Source: an uncultured Mesorhizobium sp. (GTDB taxonomy: Bacteria; Pseudomonadota; Alphaproteobacteria; Rhizobiales; Rhizobiaceae). From it: a stretch of 8,371 nucleotides of DNA. The translations under genes and the position numbers were made by a program. Shown here piece after piece: positions 6,649 through 8,371 of this stretch (positions are counted from its first letter, which is position 1; each line of letters opens with the position of its first letter). Below the pieces are notes generated by a model. It saw nothing but the letters and a program-made list of their open reading frames with translations, searched no databases and was not told the DNA's origin. The stretch covers positions 1 through 8,371 of the forward strand of contig CATMOC010000139.1 in assembly GCA_950071955.1 (NCBI GenBank), in the 5' to 3' direction.

Positions 6649-7149
6649 TCAGGCTTCCGGCGCGGCCCAGGTCGGCTCGCCCGCGACCCGAACCTGGCAC
6701 TGGTTCGCCGAACTCGTACCGACTTTCGATCCTTCGACGTATTTGGTCACCTCGAGGGAACGGCAGGAGAGCCCGGGATCGCTGCTCTTCTTGGTGGTTT
6801 TGGTCGTCTTGGCGTTGAACCTGACTTTCTGACCCTTGGAATTGCGGAAAGTCCCCGACGACGCCGAACCGCCGCTGCGTGCCGCGTTGTAGACAACGCG
6901 CCGCTGCTGCTCGCGTTCGATGGCATCGCCGATCATGGCGCCGGCGAGCGCTCCGACGAGGCCGCCGACCAGACAGCCCGTCTTGCTGTTGCTGGCGACC
7001 GCGGCGCCGATACCGCAGCCGGCCGTGCCTCCGATCACCCCGCCGACGGCCGCCCCCTGCCCCGTCGTTTCGCAGCCCGCAAGGCCGAGCGAAGCAAACA
7101 AGACGGCCGCGACCGCCAAACGTGAACCGAACTTGAAATGCAACGCCAT
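6649..7149 (-). CDS. Glycine-zipper outer-membrane lipoprotein, 17 kDa surface antigen-like
   Basis: This is a 166-residue lipoprotein. A signal sequence with lipobox LAGC (23-26) predicts lipidation at C26; the next residue is Glu, not Asp, so outer-membrane sorting is expected. Residues about 31-75 are a glycine zipper with repeated GxxxG/GG spacing (AAVGGVIGGTAGCGIGAAVA, then GCLVGGLVGALAGAMIGDAI), which usually packs membrane-embedded helices. The C-terminal part has a basic Lys/Thr-rich segment (108-121) and ends with GLSCRSLEVTKYVEGSK and NQCQVRV, the C...C layout of rickettsial 17 kDa antigen-type proteins (C129, C151). Two additional cysteines lie in the zipper (C45, C59). AGGGGT lies about 7 bp before ATG 7149. 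It is the first gene of the minus-strand envelope cluster and is probably transcribed from the AT-rich region to its right. Confidence 0.9.
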   Translation of the reverse strand: MALHFKFGSRLAVAAVLFASLGLAGCETTGQGAAVGGVIGGTAGCGIGAAVASNSKTGCLVGGLVGALAGAMIGDAIEREQQRRVVYNAARSGGSASSGTFRNSKGQKVRFNAKTTKTTKKSSDPGLSCRSLEVTKYVEGSKVGTSSANQCQVRVAGEPTWAAPEA

Positions 7150-7244
7150 GAATCCACCCCTGTTGTACAGACTGCGCGTACTGCGCCACGTCATTCCATG
7201 ATTGCCTCCCGGAAAACGGAAAGCATCTCCCTCACTGATACTCC

Positions 7245-7446
7245 AGAAAGGAGGTCAGTTGATCCGAATTTGATGATATCGCAGCGCCCCCGCAGCGATC
7301 CCGGACAAAATGACGAGCGATGGATTCTCGGAAACATGACGCATCATGGGACCGAGGAGGTCATCCTGTCTGAAAAACATGATATTCAACTTTCACGGGC
7401 ACACAAGTATTTTTTGTCTTGCAGGAATATTTGGCTTCGTAAGTAA
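7245..7446 (+). other. Perfect Shine-Dalgarno followed by a doubtful 57-codon frame
   Basis: AGAAAGGAGGT (7245-7255) is fully complementary to the 3' end of bacterial 16S rRNA. At ideal spacing follows TTG (7259), but it runs only four codons to TGA (7271-7273), which overlaps ATG 7273 by one base. From that ATG a 57-residue frame runs to TAA (7444-7446). Its product has no signal peptide, membrane segment or recognised motif, and its codons are much richer in A/T than the neighbouring genes. CTCC at 7241-7244 could pair with GGAG (7250-7253) and hide the site. This may be coincidence or a small translationally coupled gene; coding is unproven. Confidence 0.18.
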
Positions 7447-7450
7447 ACGG
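7361..7450. promoter_or_regulatory. AT-rich block (about 38% G+C), likely divergent promoter region
   Basis: These 90 bases contain 34 G or C, against roughly two thirds G+C in the surrounding genes. The block lies in the 613-bp region between the divergent lipoprotein and STN-protein genes. On the minus strand TTGTGT, a 16-nt spacer and TATCAT (7406 down to 7379) form a weak sigma-70-like promoter about 230 nt before the lipoprotein start. On the plus strand TTCAAC, a 17-nt spacer and TATTTT (7385-7413) is a weaker candidate about 350 nt before the STN gene. Apart from this block, the doubtful small frame and the repeats at 7600-7682, I see nothing definite in 7150-7762. Confidence 0.35.
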
Positions 7451-7599
7451 TTTCGTCAATGGACACTCCAATTGGCGAGCCGTTCTCCTGGCCCTTCCGG
7501 TCGCCGCCCCTGGTTGCGGAGGGAAGCTCCGTGTGGGCACCACGCGGGATAGAAGAACGCCATCGCCAGCCTAACGCGAAGGCCAGAACCAGGTAGCCT

Positions 7600-7682
7600 G
7601 ACCGACCGCCTTTTCGCCCGGGAAGTCATCTCTGGACCCGGCCGGCATGCGGAGGAGACCGACCGCCCTATTGGAGGGGCGG
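7600..7682. repeat. Direct repeat and hairpin upstream of the STN-domain gene
   Basis: GACCGACCGCC occurs at 7600-7610 and again at 7657-7667, 57 bp apart in the same orientation. The second copy also forms half of an inverted repeat, CCGCCC (7663-7668) with GGGCGG (7677-7682), around an 8-nt loop. The element ends about 80 bp before the GTG at 7763. It could be a regulator-binding region or leader structure. Short GC-rich repeats do arise by chance in DNA of this composition. Confidence 0.35.
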
Positions 7683-7762
7683 ACGAACATCCCGAGACCG
7701 ATGGTTCCAAAACCGCGCCGGATGTGGTTACGTGGCGGTCGCAAATCACAGGGAGAGCGCCA

Positions 7763-8371
7763 GTGACGAACTTTGTCATGGCGGCGGCCGTCATCGGCGC
7801 CGGAATGCTCATATCGGCGTCCCAGGGCGCAAGCGCGGCCGGATTCACCATAGAGGGCGATCTCGACGCCATGACCCTGAACGCGGATCAGACGCCGTCG
7901 AAGGATATCGTCGCGGAGATCGCCAAGCGCTTCTCGCTCGGCATCCAGAACGCATCCGGCGGGACCGCGGCGATCAGCGGCAGGTTCAACGGCGATCTGA
8001 ACCACATTCTGAAGGCCATCCTCCCACGACACAACTACGCCATCGCCTATCGGGACGGCCGTCCGAGCCGCATCACTTTCATCGGCGGCACGGCCGCCGC
8101 TTCGACGTTCATGGGAGACGGCACGGCCGCGCTCGAAGGATCCGCGACGAATGGCCTGCAATACGGCGACGGCGCCGGGCGGGAAATGGAGGGCTCAGTC
8201 CCCGCCGCCGCCCAGGATAGGGGCCCGGCGCGGGATTCCGTCATCATTCCCGGCCAGGATCCGTTCATGTCGAACGCCGGAAATGGCGAAGCTTCGCAAT
8301 CCGCCGTCGCGGACGAAGTCGCGCCATCCATGCCGATCGGGTGGGACCCCGACGCACCGATACAGGCCGGG
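7763..8371 (+). CDS. Exported protein with secretin/TonB short N-terminal (STN)-like domain (C-terminus beyond window)
   Basis: 203 residues are visible and the frame is open at the right edge. A signal peptide (about 1-25, ending QGASA before AGF) predicts export. Residues about 36-108 fit the STN domain pattern: SKDIVAEIAKRFSLGIQNAS (46-65), a short strand with AAISGRF (69-75), NGDLNHILKAILPRHNYAIA (76-95) and a last strand RITFIG (103-108). STN domains occur at the N-terminus of secretins, TonB-dependent transducers and small secreted alphaproteobacterial proteins. After it the sequence becomes Gly/Ala/Pro/Asp-rich and probably disordered to the window edge, which argues against a secretin or receptor barrel starting soon. 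GTG 7763 is preferred, since GGGAGAG lies 5 bp upstream; ATG 7778 is too far from it and would shorten the signal peptide. It diverges from the envelope cluster across 613 bp. Confidence 0.82.
   Translation, partial: MTNFVMAAAVIGAGMLISASQGASAAGFTIEGDLDAMTLNADQTPSKDIVAEIAKRFSLGIQNASGGTAAISGRFNGDLNHILKAILPRHNYAIAYRDGRPSRITFIGGTAAASTFMGDGTAALEGSATNGLQYGDGAGREMEGSVPAAAQDRGPARDSVIIPGQDPFMSNAGNGEASQSAVADEVAPSMPIGWDPDAPIQAG

Noticed and set aside
5793..6818. 341-codon plus-strand open frame
   Set aside because: It is antisense to the IalB-like protein and the lipoprotein, with no motif support.
7165..7190. Possible sigma-54 promoter before the lipoprotein gene (TGGCGC on the minus strand) and a 9-bp spaced ACTGCGC direct repeat at 7171-7186
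   Set aside because: The second sigma-54 element (TTGC at correct spacing) is missing, and the short repeat alone is too weak to call a site.
7571..8161. 196-codon minus-strand open frame (and shifted plus-strand frame 7732-8220)
   Set aside because: The plus-strand frame from 7763 has a signal peptide, ribosome binding site and an STN-like pattern; these others have none.
1..8371. CRISPR array, tRNA, rRNA, insertion sequence or phage attachment site
   Set aside because: I saw no regularly spaced repeats, no cloverleaf or rRNA segments, no transposase or integrase motifs and no terminal inverted repeats with target duplications.

Overview
The window looks like chromosomal DNA of a high-G+C alphaproteobacterium. 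Three things suggest this: the strongly G/C-biased third codon positions, an invasion-associated-locus-B (IalB)-like domain, and a 17 kDa-antigen-type glycine-zipper lipoprotein, both families being common in Rhizobiales and related orders. No rRNA, tRNA, CRISPR array, transposase or integrase is visible. Assignment below class level is not supported.

Left part (1-1623): a sugar phosphate isomerase/epimerase-like TIM-barrel gene on the minus strand, cut by the left edge, is divergent from a TetR-family regulator (940-1623). The 148 bp between them holds a 31 bp imperfect palindrome (887-917), a candidate operator. This is a regulator/target pair in the usual arrangement.

Middle (1854-7149, all minus strand): five genes for exported or envelope proteins. 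In transcription order they are a glycine-zipper lipoprotein (7149-6649), a 608-residue multidomain exported protein ending in an IalB-like domain (6581-4755), an OmpA-like peptidoglycan-binding protein with a duplicated N-terminal motif (4652-3978), an exported CsgG/FlgO-like protein with a second alpha/beta C-terminal domain (3930-2950) and, after a 253 bp gap, an exported protein with a degenerate OmpA-like domain and a Pro/Ala-rich tail (2696-1854). Gaps in the first four are 67, 102 and 47 bp, so they may be one transcription unit. The 102 bp gap carries an 8 bp perfect GC-rich stem and the 253 bp gap another. The fifth gene could be a separate unit. The gene set implies an outer-membrane/periplasm/peptidoglycan assembly. 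I do not recognise this combination as a named system, and it is the best candidate in the window for something undescribed.

Right part (7150-8371): a 613 bp intergenic region, including a 90 bp block of only about 38% G+C (7361-7450), separates the envelope cluster from a divergent plus-strand gene (from 7763, cut by the right edge). That gene encodes an exported protein with a secretin/TonB short N-terminal (STN)-like domain. The intergenic region probably holds divergent promoters. A perfect Shine-Dalgarno sequence without a convincing gene behind it also lies there.
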